This document shows positions 35,507 through 44,080 of a DNA stretch of 64,000 nt, piece by piece. Both the position numbers and the translations under genes were made by a program. The first letter of the stretch is position 1; each line of letters begins with the position of its first letter. The stretch is from contig NZ_KI912267.1 of NCBI RefSeq assembly GCF_000235425.2, forward strand, positions 1,586,353-1,650,352, given 5' to 3'. Source of the DNA: Pseudofrankia saprophytica (GTDB lineage Bacteria; Actinomycetota; Actinomycetes; Frankiales; Frankiaceae). Under the pieces are notes generated by a model. It was not told the DNA's origin, searched no databases, and saw only the letters and a list, made by a program, of their open reading frames with translations.

Positions 35507-35544
35507 GTGTAGGTTCCCCCGTTGATCAACGGGGGAACCTACAC
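35507..35544. repeat. Perfect 38-bp palindrome
   Basis: GTGTAGGTTCCCCCGTTGA is followed directly by its exact complement, with no spacer and TGATCA at the centre. It lies between the frameshifted hypothetical and the catabolic operon starting at 35708. It could be a head-to-head joint of element ends, a recombinase site or a strong hairpin. A related half occurs at 27133-27152. Confidence 0.85.
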
Positions 35545-35707
35545 CGGCCATAGGCCCGGCCGGCCGCAACCGGTGGTTTGCCAACCAAGCGCTTGTTAGA
35601 GTCCACACGGTGCGGAAGCCTCCGGGGGTTCGGGGCGCGTCACGGACGGCGAGGGCCCGGGCGCGCCGACGATCGACGGGCATGGCGACCTGGGTGCTGG
35701 AGGCAAA

Positions 35708-36538
35708 ATGATCACGACGGTGGTGGACGGCGCGGGAATCGCCGAGATCGTCGTCGACTACCCGCCGGTGAACGCGCTGCCGGTGGCCGGGTGGTACGCC
35801 CTCGCGGATGAGTTGCGCGCGGCCGGCGCCAACCCGGCGGTACGGGTGGTGGTGCTGCGAGCTGAGGGCCGCGGGTTCAACGCGGGCGTGGATATCAAGG
35901 AGATCCAGCGCGATCCGGGCCATGGCGCGCTCATCGGCGCGAACCGCGGCTGCTTCGCCGCGTTCGCCGCGGTCTACGACTGCCCGGTGCCGGTGGTCGT
36001 CGCCGTGCACGGTTTCTGCCTCGGCGGCGGGATCGGGCTGGTGGGCAACGCGGACGTGATCGTCGCGAGCGAGGACGCCACCTTCGGGCTCCCCGAGGTC
36101 GACCGGGGCGCGCTCGGCGCCGCGACCCATCTCTCCCGGCTCGTCCCGCAGCTCAAGGCCCGGGCGATGATGTACACCTCCGCCACGGCGACCGCGGCCG
36201 AACTGCACGCCTTCGGCTCCGTCCACACCGTCGTCCCCCGCGCGCGGCTGCGCGACGCCGCGCACGCGCTCGCCGCCGAGATCGCCGCGAAGGACCCACG
36301 GGTGATCCGGATGGCGAAGGAGGCGTTCAACGGCATCGACCCCTGGGACGTCAAGCGCAGCTACCGCTACGAGCAGGGCTTCACCTTCGAGCTCAACCTC
36401 GCCGGCGTCGCCGACGAGGTGCGCGCCGGCTTCGGCTCCTCCCCCGGGCCCGCCAGGCCGCAGGAGCCGGTCGACGCGAAGGCCGACACCGCGGCCGGCG
36501 ACGAGCCGGCCGGCGACGGCGACGGCGGCCGCGCCTGA
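35708..36538 (+). CDS. EchA20-like enoyl-CoA hydratase/hydrolase
   Basis: 276 residues. Strikingly similar in pattern to mycobacterial EchA20: VDYPPVNALP, LRAEGRGFNAGVDIKEIQRD, LIGANRGCFAAFAAVYDCPV, GIGLVGNADVIVAS, TFGLPEVDRGALGAATHLSR and EQGFTFELNLAGVADE. EchA20 is a crotonase-fold hydrolase that opens the last ring of the HIP-derived steroid intermediate. The C-terminal 30 residues are a low-complexity Asp/Ala/Gly tail. It leads a four-gene operon and overlaps the next start (TGATG). A steroid or terpenoid substrate is inferred from resemblance. Confidence 0.88.
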   Translation: MITTVVDGAGIAEIVVDYPPVNALPVAGWYALADELRAAGANPAVRVVVLRAEGRGFNAGVDIKEIQRDPGHGALIGANRGCFAAFAAVYDCPVPVVVAVHGFCLGGGIGLVGNADVIVASEDATFGLPEVDRGALGAATHLSRLVPQLKARAMMYTSATATAAELHAFGSVHTVVPRARLRDAAHALAAEIAAKDPRVIRMAKEAFNGIDPWDVKRSYRYEQGFTFELNLAGVADEVRAGFGSSPGPARPQEPVDAKADTAAGDEPAGDGDGGRA

Positions 36539-37677
36539 TGGACCTGACCTGGTCGGACGAGGATGAGGCATTCCGCGTCGAGGCACGGGCCTGGCTGAGC
36601 GCGAACGTGCCGGCGGCACCGTTGCCGTCCGGCGACACCCGCGCGGGCTTCGCCGCCCATCTGGAGTGGGAGGCGAAGCTCTTCGCTGCCCGCTGGGCGG
36701 TCGTCTCCTGGCCGGAGCGCTACGGCGGCCGCGAGGCAAGCCTGTGGCAATGGCTGGTCTTCGAGGAGGAGTACGCCCGCGCCAGCGCGCCGCAGCGGGT
36801 CACCCAGAACGGGATCTTCCTGCTCGCCCCGACCGTGTTCGAGTTCGGCACCCCGGAGCAGCAGGATCGCGTCCTGCCCCGGATGGCGGCCGGGCTGGAC
36901 ACCTGGGCGCAGGGCTGGTCGGAGCCGGGCGCCGGCAGCGACCTCGCCGGGCTGCGCTCCGCTGGCGTGCGAGACGACGAGCGCGGCGGCTGGCGGCTGT
37001 CCGGTCAGAAGACATGGACGACCCGCGGCGCGTTCTGCACCCACCTGTTCGGCCTGTTCCGCACCGACCCGACGGCCGGCCGGCATCGCGGCCTGACCTA
37101 TTTCCTGGTGCCGCTGGACGCGCCGGGGGTGACGGTCCGCGGCTTCGACCGGCTCGACGGCGACGAGGGCTTCGCCGAGGTGTTCCTCGACGACGTGTTC
37201 GTCCCGGACGAGAACGTGCTCGGCGGCGTTGGCAAGGGCTGGCAGGTCGCCATGGCGACCACCGGCTCCGAGCGGGGCCTGACCCTGCGCCCGCCTGGCC
37301 GGTTCCTGGCCACGGCGAACCGGCTGGTCGAGCTCGCCCGCTCCGTCCCCGGCGGCGCCTCGCCCGCCCTGCGCGACCGGGTCGTGCAGGCCCACATCGA
37401 CGCGCGGGCATACCAGCTGTTCACGCTCCACCAGGTCAGCGGCATGCTGCGCGGCCGCCAGCCGGGGCCCGCGTCCAGCCTGAACAAGCTGTTCTGGTCG
37501 GAGATGGACGTCCGCATCCACGAGACCGCGCTGGACCTGCTCGGCGAGGGCGCCGAGGTGGACGGGCCGTGGAGCCGAGGCTTCCTGTTCTCGCTGTCTG
37601 GCCCGATCTACGCCGGGACGAACGAGATCCAGCGCAACGTCGTCGCGGAACGCCTGCTCGGCCTGCCCCGCGCCTGA
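36538..37677 (+). CDS. Acyl-CoA dehydrogenase, FadE31-like
   Basis: 379 residues, complete. MDLTWSDEDEAFRVEARAWL, LFAARWAVVSWPERYGGREA, FEEEYARASAP, WAQGWSEPGAGSDLAGLRSA and PIYAGTNEIQRNVVAERLLG follow mycobacterial FadE31. The usual catalytic Glu of the YEGT motif is Ala here (YAGT). Steroid FadE31 forms alpha2beta2 enzymes with FadE32 or FadE33, with the base supplied elsewhere, and the next gene is a candidate partner. It overlaps the preceding stop by one base. FAD-dependent alpha,beta-dehydrogenation of a CoA thioester is expected. Confidence 0.9.
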   Translation: MDLTWSDEDEAFRVEARAWLSANVPAAPLPSGDTRAGFAAHLEWEAKLFAARWAVVSWPERYGGREASLWQWLVFEEEYARASAPQRVTQNGIFLLAPTVFEFGTPEQQDRVLPRMAAGLDTWAQGWSEPGAGSDLAGLRSAGVRDDERGGWRLSGQKTWTTRGAFCTHLFGLFRTDPTAGRHRGLTYFLVPLDAPGVTVRGFDRLDGDEGFAEVFLDDVFVPDENVLGGVGKGWQVAMATTGSERGLTLRPPGRFLATANRLVELARSVPGGASPALRDRVVQAHIDARAYQLFTLHQVSGMLRGRQPGPASSLNKLFWSEMDVRIHETALDLLGEGAEVDGPWSRGFLFSLSGPIYAGTNEIQRNVVAERLLGLPRA

Positions 37678-37771
37678 CCCGCCCCGGCCGAAAGCAAGAC
37701 CGACCAAAGAAGCACGACAGGACCGAAAGCACGACCAGACGGACCAGACCAGACCGGAGAAAGGGGGCCGG

Positions 37772-38929
37772 ATGGACTTCGAGCTCGACCAGGAGGCGGT
37801 GGCGCTGCTCGCGGCGGCGGGCGCGGTCCTCGACGCCGAGGCGACGCCCGACCTGATCCGCGCCGCCTGGCCCGACGCCGGCCGAGGCTTCCGCCCGGCC
37901 GGGCCGGAGCAGATGCGCAAGGTGTGGACGACGCTCGCCGACCAGGGAGTGGTCGGCGCGCTCGTCGGCGAGGACGCCGGTGGGCTGGGGCTCGACCTCG
38001 GGCACGTCGTCCCGCTGCTGGAGCGCGTCGGCTACGTCGGCCTGCCGGTGCCCGCCGTCGAGACGATCATCTACGCGGCCCCGCTGCTGGCCGCCGCCGA
38101 CCATCCCGCGCTGCCCGACGTCCTCGCCGGCCGGGCCCTCGTCGCAGTCGGCGCCACCACGGTCGGCACCACCACGGCGGCCGGCGAGACGCTGGTTCCG
38201 CATGGCCAGCAGGCCGATCTGGTCATCCTTCCCGTAGGCCGCTCCAGCTCGCCCGGGGGCGGCTTACGGCTGTTCGCCGCCGGTGAGCTGGCGTTGGAGC
38301 CGGTGACGACCGTCGACGGCGCCCGGGCGCTGGCCCGGCTCATGGCCGCGCCGGCCGACGACGCCGGCACTGTGCTGGTGCGCGACCCCGAGGCCGCCCG
38401 GTCCGCCGCCGACGCGGCATGGTGGCGGACGGCGCTCGGAACGTCCGCGGTGCTGGTGGGTCTGGCCGCCCGGATGCTGTCGATCACGGTCGCGTACGTG
38501 AAGCAGCGCCAGCAGTTCGGCGTCCCGATCGGCAGCTTCCAGGCGATCAAGCACGCACTCGCGTCGGCGCACCTCGCGGTCGAGTTCGCCCGCCCGGCCG
38601 TGCTCGCCGCCGGCTGGGAACAGGCCGACGCCCACTCCCCCACCCGCGGTCTCGCCGCCGGTCCGCCACCGGAGGCGCGGGACGGGCGGGACGGGCGGGA
38701 CGGGACCAGCGTCGCGAAGGTGCTGGCCGCGGACGCCGCCCGGCTGGCGGCCCGGGCGTCGATCCAGTGCCACGGCGCGATCGCCTACACCACCGAGTAC
38801 GACCTGCACCTGTTCGCCAAGCGCGCCTGGGCGCTCATCCCCGCCTTTGGCGACCCGGCCTGGCATCGCGCCTACCTGGCCCGCGGCCTCGGCCTGCGGG
38901 ACGCGGCCGCGGCTGCTGAGGCGCCATAA
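37772..38929 (+). CDS. Acyl-CoA dehydrogenase, FadE32/FadE33-like partner subunit
   Basis: 385 residues. The N-terminal domain is diverged (LGLDLGHVVPLLERVGYVGL, LPVPAVETI). The C-terminal domain has KQRQQFGVPIGSFQAIKHAL and IQCHGAIAYTTEYDLHLFAK, typical of the smaller subunit of heteromeric steroid FadEs. GGAGAAAGGGGG precedes the ATG at 37772. The 94-nt leader (37678-37771) is unusually A-rich and made of GACCGAAAGCACGACCAGA-like repeats. With the FadE31-like protein it probably builds a heterotetramer. A short DGRDGRDG repeat lies near residue 305. Confidence 0.87.
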   Translation: MDFELDQEAVALLAAAGAVLDAEATPDLIRAAWPDAGRGFRPAGPEQMRKVWTTLADQGVVGALVGEDAGGLGLDLGHVVPLLERVGYVGLPVPAVETIIYAAPLLAAADHPALPDVLAGRALVAVGATTVGTTTAAGETLVPHGQQADLVILPVGRSSSPGGGLRLFAAGELALEPVTTVDGARALARLMAAPADDAGTVLVRDPEAARSAADAAWWRTALGTSAVLVGLAARMLSITVAYVKQRQQFGVPIGSFQAIKHALASAHLAVEFARPAVLAAGWEQADAHSPTRGLAAGPPPEARDGRDGRDGTSVAKVLAADAARLAARASIQCHGAIAYTTEYDLHLFAKRAWALIPAFGDPAWHRAYLARGLGLRDAAAAAEAP

Positions 38930-39053
38930 CGAGCGTGGCGGCGGCATGGAACCTGTCCCGTTTCCCCGATGGCGGGCGACGCGGTGAACCACACTCATCA
39001 CCAAGGTGGCGCGGCCCCGGGCACGGCGAGCCGCGCGAGCGAAGGAGATCGCG

Positions 39054-40157
39054 ATGACCGAGCGGACCTTCCGGCCGGCGGCGCCGGATCTCCCCCCTGT
39101 GGCCACGGTCGCCGACACGACGGCGCTGGCGCAGGCCGCGGACGCCACCCGGGTCGCGGGCATCGGCGCGCAGAGCCAGCCGGCGCGCACCGAGCAGGCC
39201 ACGGCCCCCGCCCTCGACCCCGCCGCGCCCACGCCAGCTGCCGGGGCCGATGCCGGGGCGAGGAGCGAGCCGGAGCCCGACGCGGCCGTCGTCACTGCCA
39301 CCGAGGTACCGGTGGTGCTCTACGAGGTGGACGGCGCGATCGCGCGGGTCACGATGAACCGGCCGGAGTTCCGCAACGCGCAGAACTCGAAGATGACCTA
39401 CGCGCTCGACGACGCCTTCTACCGGGCGGCGGCCGACCCGGCCGTCAAGGTGATCATCCTGGCGGGCGCGGGCAGGCATTTCAGCGCCGGTCACGACATC
39501 GGGACGCCGGGGCGCGACATCGACCGGTCGTTCGACCGACGCGCGGGCCTGTGGTGGGACCACGTCGGTGAGAGCGGTGCCCAGAGCCGGTTCGCCCGGG
39601 AGCAGGAGGTCTACCTGGGGATGTGCCGGCGGTGGCGGGAGCTGCCGAAGCCGGTGATCGCCCAGGTCCACGGCGCCTGTATCGCCGGCGGGCTGATGCT
39701 CGCCTGGGTCTGCGACCTGATCGTCGCCTCGGACGACGCGTTCTTCGCCGACCCCGTGGTGCGGATGGGCATTCCCGGCGTCGAGTACTTCGCCCACCCA
39801 TGGGTGATGGGCCCGCGGGCCGCCAAGGAGTTCCTGTTCCTCGGCGAACGGTTCGACGCCCAGCGGGCCCTTGCGCTGGGCATGGTCAACCGGGTGGTCC
39901 CACGCGCCGAGCTGGCCGCCGACGTGACGTCGATCGCCGAGCGGATCGCCACCATGCCGCGTCTCGGCCTCGCCCTCACCAAGAAGGCCGTCAACCAGGC
40001 CGAGGACCTGATGGGACTGCAGACCGGCATGGACTCCGTCTTCGGCCTGCACCACCTGGCCCACGCCCACAACGCCGAGGTCGGCGCCGACTCCCTCGCC
40101 GGCCAGGATGCCCGCTCCATGCGCGACGCCCGCCGCGCCAGCGAATCCGGCACCTGA
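39054..40157 (+). CDS. Enoyl-CoA hydratase/isomerase family protein with long N-terminal extension
   Basis: 367 residues from the ATG at 39054, preceded by AAGGAG. Residues 1-75 are Ala/Pro-rich and probably disordered, which is unusual for the family. The crotonase domain follows: RVTMNRPEFRNAQN, AGRHFSAGHDIG, VHGACIAGGLMLAWVCDLIV, FADPVVRMGIPGVEYFAHPW. The Glu expected in the second catalytic position is replaced by the GVEYF context seen in related actinobacterial paralogues. It ends the acyl-CoA operon and would hydrate or isomerise the product of the FadE pair. Confidence 0.88.
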   Translation: MTERTFRPAAPDLPPVATVADTTALAQAADATRVAGIGAQSQPARTEQATAPALDPAAPTPAAGADAGARSEPEPDAAVVTATEVPVVLYEVDGAIARVTMNRPEFRNAQNSKMTYALDDAFYRAAADPAVKVIILAGAGRHFSAGHDIGTPGRDIDRSFDRRAGLWWDHVGESGAQSRFAREQEVYLGMCRRWRELPKPVIAQVHGACIAGGLMLAWVCDLIVASDDAFFADPVVRMGIPGVEYFAHPWVMGPRAAKEFLFLGERFDAQRALALGMVNRVVPRAELAADVTSIAERIATMPRLGLALTKKAVNQAEDLMGLQTGMDSVFGLHHLAHAHNAEVGADSLAGQDARSMRDARRASESGT

Positions 40158-40193
40158 CCGTCCCGCCCCCGCCATCCGCGGAGACGCGCCGGA

Positions 40194-41090
40194 TCATTCG
40201 CCCCGGACGACGTCCTCCGCGGTCGCCGCGGTGAACGCGCGGTCGAACCACAGGTCGGCTTGCTCCGTGTCGGTGCAGGCCAAGATACGGTCCTGGATCT
40301 CCGCGGGCACCGCAACGCCACGCTTCTCAAGCAGCGCCAGCGTCGCCCGCGCCACACCCTCGACCCGACCCTCGACCCGACCTCGAGCCTCGGCCGTCGC
40401 GTCGATCTCGTTGTAGACGCGGGTCCGGTACCTCCGACCGATGGCGGTGGTCATGAGGAAGGTCTCCCATCGCTTCTGGGCAGCCTCAGAGAGGCGGCCC
40501 TTGATCTCATCATCGTAGAAAAGCCACTTGGCGGGGTCCAGCTGGGCGAGCGCCGCCAGCATGGCGGGGAACATCTCGTCGACGTTCTTGGCGTCCACAT
40601 CGAGGTTGCACAGGTCCGCGAACAGCGTCCTCGCGGGGTGGGCCACCGCAGCCTCCTCTCTCACGACTCGCGGCAGGTCGGCCGGCGTGAAGAACCGCGG
40701 AACCGGCAGGGCGCCGCTGCTCGTCTGACCAGCAATCTTGTCCCCGTACCAGGCGGCGGTAGCGCGGTCAGGTACGAGGACCAGCAACGGGGCCTGGACC
40801 TTGAACCTGGCCTCCAGCTGGCCGACGTAGATCTTCCAAGTGGCCAGCTTGACAACGTCCCGACCGCGTTGGATCTCGTAGACGAGAGCGTGCACAGCCT
40901 TGTTGCTCTTGTCGCGGAAGACCACCATCGCGTCGCTCTGGTAGGTGCTCGGACGGACGTTCGGGTCGACGAGCTCCGCGTGGTCGAAGGCGGGCGCGAC
41001 GTCGCCGAACACCTCGGTCTGCACCCAGGCAGGCAGGGACGGATCGAGACGGACCAGGTCCAGTGGCGTCTCGTGCTCGTTCGTGGGCAT
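40194..41090 (-). CDS. Rpn/PD-(D/E)XK-nuclease-like protein
   Basis: 298 residues. The N-terminal half has SDAMVVFRDK, then HALVYEIQRGRDVVKLATWK, a D...ExQ...K arrangement like the restriction-endonuclease core of Rpn-type (putative transposase-associated) proteins. LLVLVPDRATAAWYGDKI and the C-terminal TAIGRRYRTRVYNEIDATAE fit the large actinobacterial group. RGRVEGRVEGVAR comes from a 12-nt duplication near 40370. Members are multicopy and possibly linked to recombination; biochemical role here unknown. Confidence 0.7.
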   Translation of the reverse strand: MPTNEHETPLDLVRLDPSLPAWVQTEVFGDVAPAFDHAELVDPNVRPSTYQSDAMVVFRDKSNKAVHALVYEIQRGRDVVKLATWKIYVGQLEARFKVQAPLLVLVPDRATAAWYGDKIAGQTSSGALPVPRFFTPADLPRVVREEAAVAHPARTLFADLCNLDVDAKNVDEMFPAMLAALAQLDPAKWLFYDDEIKGRLSEAAQKRWETFLMTTAIGRRYRTRVYNEIDATAEARGRVEGRVEGVARATLALLEKRGVAVPAEIQDRILACTDTEQADLWFDRAFTAATAEDVVRGE

Positions 41091-41171
41091 ACCGCGACAA
41101 TACCTGTCGGGTCAGACAGTCCCCCTGTCGGGTTCGACAGCCCCCACGCCACCGCCTCGGCCCGGCCGGGG

Positions 41172-41675
41172 CTACCCAGCGAACCCGTCACGGCCACCGC
41201 GGCCACCGCGTGGCCCCGGCCGGGCCGAGGGCGCTCGCGTCATGAGGAGTTCGATGGCGTCGGCGAGTTCGGCCGCGGGCCGTTGCCCGTCCAGCTCCAG
41301 GGTCGATCCCTTCCGCAGCCGCGGTTCGACCGTACGGGCGTAGTAGATGATCTCGTCCTGCTGTTCGACGGTCTTGCCATAGGGGTTGTTCGTTCGCAGC
41401 CGCACCCTGTCGATGAGTACGTGAACCGGAGCGCTGAGGAGAACGACGTGCTCGAAGCGGTCGTAGAACCGTCCCTGGTTCTCCACGCAGCCCGAGACGA
41501 CAAGATCCAAATGCTCGGCCAGCAGCCTGGCCAGACGTCGTTCATCCCACTTGCCGTCGGGTAGCTCCCAGCCGCCGTAGTCGGTGTCCACCGTCAGGTG
41601 TCCGCGGCGATGAAGCTCGCGCAAAACCGTGCTCTTCCCCACGCCCGACATTCCCGTCACCAACACCCTTGCCAC
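41172..41675 (-). CDS. P-loop AAA/adenylate-kinase-like small kinase
   Basis: 167 residues from the GTG at 41675. VLVTGMSGVGKSTVL is the Walker A loop at the N-terminus, VDTDYGGWELPDG a DxD-type substrate region, and LRTNNPYGKTVEQ a lid segment. It looks like a shikimate-kinase/gluconate-kinase-fold protein (AAA_18 type). The last 15 residues are Gly/Arg-rich. The phosphoryl acceptor is unknown. It lies beyond the terminator of the transporter operon and is probably independent of it. Confidence 0.82.
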   Translation of the reverse strand: MARVLVTGMSGVGKSTVLRELHRRGHLTVDTDYGGWELPDGKWDERRLARLLAEHLDLVVSGCVENQGRFYDRFEHVVLLSAPVHVLIDRVRLRTNNPYGKTVEQQDEIIYYARTVEPRLRKGSTLELDGQRPAAELADAIELLMTRAPSARPGPRGGRGGRDGFAG

Positions 41676-41709
41676 GGCAAGAACTGTAGGGACCTGAAAT
41701 ACCAGTAGG

Positions 41710-41750
41710 CGCGCGGTGGCCGCCCCCACATGGTGGGGGCGGGCCGCGCG
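41710..41750. terminator. Strong hairpin after the ABC transporter operon
   Basis: CGCCCCCAC (41721-41729) pairs with 41733-41741 around ATG. An outer CGCGCGG/CCGCGCG stem (41710-41716 with 41744-41750) closes it with a small internal loop. It lies about 50 nt downstream of the permease stop on the minus strand. Confidence 0.6.
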
Positions 41751-41802
41751 GCAGGGCCCGTCCTTCAAGCGGAAGACCAGCAAAGATTGAGCTGCCGCCG
41801 TG

Positions 41803-42714
41803 TCAGACGATGCCGCGGGTGAAGGGTTTGCCGAGGGCGGCGGGCTGGCGGGTGCGGCGGACGACCAGGACCATCGCGGCGAGCGCCAGCAGGTAGGGCG
41901 CGGCGATCAGCAGCTGGCTGTTCAGCTTCAGGCCGACGGCGGGCAGGGCGAGGCGCATCGCGTCGGCGAGTCCGAACAGGACGACGCCGAGGATCGTGCC
42001 GCGCAGCCGCCAGGCGCCGAAGATGACCGCGGCGATCACCAGGTAGCCGCGGCCCGCCGTCATGTTGTCGTTGAACGAGCCGACCGCGCCAACGGCCAGG
42101 TGCGCCCCGCCGAGCCCGGAGAACAGGCCGCACCAGAGCAGCGCCTGCCGGCGCCGGATGTTGACCCGGATGCCGGTGACGTCGGCGCCCTGCGGGTTCT
42201 CGCCGACGGCGCGCAGCTCCAGGCCCCATCTGGTCCGCTCGACGAGGTACCAGGTCAGCGGGACGAGCCCGAGCAGCAGGTACACCGGCCAGCGCTGGAC
42301 GAACAGCGGCTCGCCGATGAGCGGGATGTCGCGCAGGACCGGGATGCTGACCTGGGCGACCTGGTGGCCGGTGAGGTCCATGCTCTCGTTGAAGAAGCTG
42401 GTCGCGCCGAGCGCCAGCACGTTGAGGGTCAGCCCGACGACGAAGGTGTTCACCGCGAGCCGGTGCGACGCGGTGCCGTGGATCGCGCCGAGGACGAGGC
42501 CGGCGATGGCCCCGGCCAGCAGCCCGAGCGTCGCCGAGCCGGTCGCCGACGCGGTCGCCACCGCGGTGAACGCGCCGGTGATCATCATCCCTTCGATGGA
42601 GATGTTCATCGTCCCGGCCCGCTCGGCCAGGTACTCGCCGCAGGCCGCGAACCCCAGCGGCGCGGCCAGCCGGATCGCGCTCGACAGGATCGTCGCGCCG
42701 TCATCCAGGATCAT
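41803..42714 (-). CDS. BMP-type ABC importer permease 2
   Basis: 303 residues with about eight membrane helices. APLGFAACGEYLAERAGTMN, then ISIEGMMITGAFTAV, LAVNTFVVGLTLNVLALGAT, RAVGENPQGADVTGIRVN and GRGYLVIAAVIFGAWRLRGT are the hallmarks of the BPD_transp_2 permeases of nucleoside/purine importers. The start at 42714 has GAGAGGAG upstream; the Arg-rich longer reading is rejected. It is the last gene of the importer operon, 112 nt after permease 1. The gap contains a CCCCCGTCG repeat (three copies, about 42730-42756). Confidence 0.93.
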   Translation of the reverse strand: MILDDGATILSSAIRLAAPLGFAACGEYLAERAGTMNISIEGMMITGAFTAVATASATGSATLGLLAGAIAGLVLGAIHGTASHRLAVNTFVVGLTLNVLALGATSFFNESMDLTGHQVAQVSIPVLRDIPLIGEPLFVQRWPVYLLLGLVPLTWYLVERTRWGLELRAVGENPQGADVTGIRVNIRRRQALLWCGLFSGLGGAHLAVGAVGSFNDNMTAGRGYLVIAAVIFGAWRLRGTILGVVLFGLADAMRLALPAVGLKLNSQLLIAAPYLLALAAMVLVVRRTRQPAALGKPFTRGIV

Positions 42715-42826
42715 CGCCGCTGCTCCTCTCCCCCGTCGCCCCCGTCGCCCCCGTCGCTTCGTTCGCCGTGGATCGCGCCACAGGCGTCGCGCACGCCGCA
42801 TGCGCCGGGCGAGCCGCGCTCGCCGT

Positions 42827-44080
42827 TCACGCGGCGACCCCGGACGGCGCGGCCTGGGCGGAGGTGGCGGCGGCATGGCGGCGGCGGTCGGTGGCCGACC
42901 GCCACAGGGCCAGCAGCGCCGGCGGCAGTACGAAGGCGAACACCAGCAGCGCCTGGGTGATGTCGATCAGGTATGCCGGCACGCCGGTGGAGGCGAGCAC
43001 GCCGCCGCCGGAGCGCAGCGCGCCGAACACCAGCGCGGTGACGACCGCGGCGATCGGGTTGTCCCTGGCGACCAGCGCGACCAGCAGGCCGTCCCAGCCG
43101 TAGTTGTCCGACATCCCCGGCTGCAGCCGGTAGACCTCGCCGGTGAGCACCACCCCGCCGGCCAGCCCGGAGAACGCGCCGGAGAGCACGAGAGCCAGCC
43201 CGCCGAAGGTGGCCTCGCGCACGCCGGCGTGGCGGGCGGCGAGGGGGTTGTGGCCGAGCATCCGCAGCCTGAAGCCCCAGCGGCCGCGGGCGAGCAGCAC
43301 CGCCACGACGATCGCGAGACCTAGCGCGAGGAAGGCGCCGAGACTGATCGTCAGGCCCGGGTAGTCCCCGATGGCGGGCAGCCGGAACGACGGGGCGAGC
43401 GCGTTGGACTGCGGCGCGACCACCTGCCCGGCGACGCGGGTCTCCTGCAGCAGCCAGGGCTTGCTGACGACGAAACTGACCAGCTGCTCCGCGAGGAAGA
43501 TCATGAGCAGGGTGCTGACGACGACGTCGACGCCGCGCCGGTAGCGCATCACCGCGGGGATCGCGGCCCACAGCGCGCCGCCGAGCGCCGAGCAGACGAG
43601 CGTCAGGGTCAGCACCAGCGCCGGCGGCCCCTGGGTGCGCAGGCCGACGTAGGCGCCGAGCGAGGCGCCGATCAGTAGCTGACCCTCCTGGCCGATGTTG
43701 AACACGCCCGCGCGGCTGCTGATGCAGGAACCGACGGCGACGAGCAGCAGCGGCGTGGCCTCCAGCAGTGTCTGGCTGAACGCGCCCGGGCTGCCGACAC
43801 TGCCGTCGAGCATCGAGGAGAACACCTCACCGGGCGTCCCACCGACGATCGCGACCAGACCGGCGGTGATGCCGAGCGCGGCGGCGACGGTGAGGACGGT
43901 GACCACCGCGACGGCGAGTGGCGGGCTGCCGGACCGGGTTGGCGCGAGCAGCGCCCTGGCCGCGCGGTCGACGGAGCCCAGCGGGCCGCCGGAGCGGGCG
44001 AGGCCGGCCGGCCTGGTCGACCCGGTCGACCCGGCCGATCCGGCCGAGTCCTTGGTGTGGGACGGCGTCTGGGTGCTCAC
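42827..44080 (-). CDS. BMP-type ABC importer permease 1
   Basis: 417 residues. A Ser/Gly-rich cytoplasmic start of about 50 residues is followed by some nine membrane helices. SRAGVFNIGQEGQLLIGASL, YRRGVDVVVSTLLMIFLAEQ and RMLGHNPLAARHAGV match the partner permease of nucleoside-type importers. The GTG start at 44080 overlaps the ATPase stop (GTGA). With permease 2 it forms the heterodimeric channel of the importer. Confidence 0.93.
   Translation of the reverse strand: MSTQTPSHTKDSAGSAGSTGSTRPAGLARSGGPLGSVDRAARALLAPTRSGSPPLAVAVVTVLTVAAALGITAGLVAIVGGTPGEVFSSMLDGSVGSPGAFSQTLLEATPLLLVAVGSCISSRAGVFNIGQEGQLLIGASLGAYVGLRTQGPPALVLTLTLVCSALGGALWAAIPAVMRYRRGVDVVVSTLLMIFLAEQLVSFVVSKPWLLQETRVAGQVVAPQSNALAPSFRLPAIGDYPGLTISLGAFLALGLAIVVAVLLARGRWGFRLRMLGHNPLAARHAGVREATFGGLALVLSGAFSGLAGGVVLTGEVYRLQPGMSDNYGWDGLLVALVARDNPIAAVVTALVFGALRSGGGVLASTGVPAYLIDITQALLVFAFVLPPALLALWRSATDRRRHAAATSAQAAPSGVAA

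Noticed and set aside
35147-36739. 530-codon minus-strand frame
   Set aside because: Most of it is antisense to the EchA20-like gene; only the last 90 codons or so look coding and are listed as a frameshifted hypothetical.
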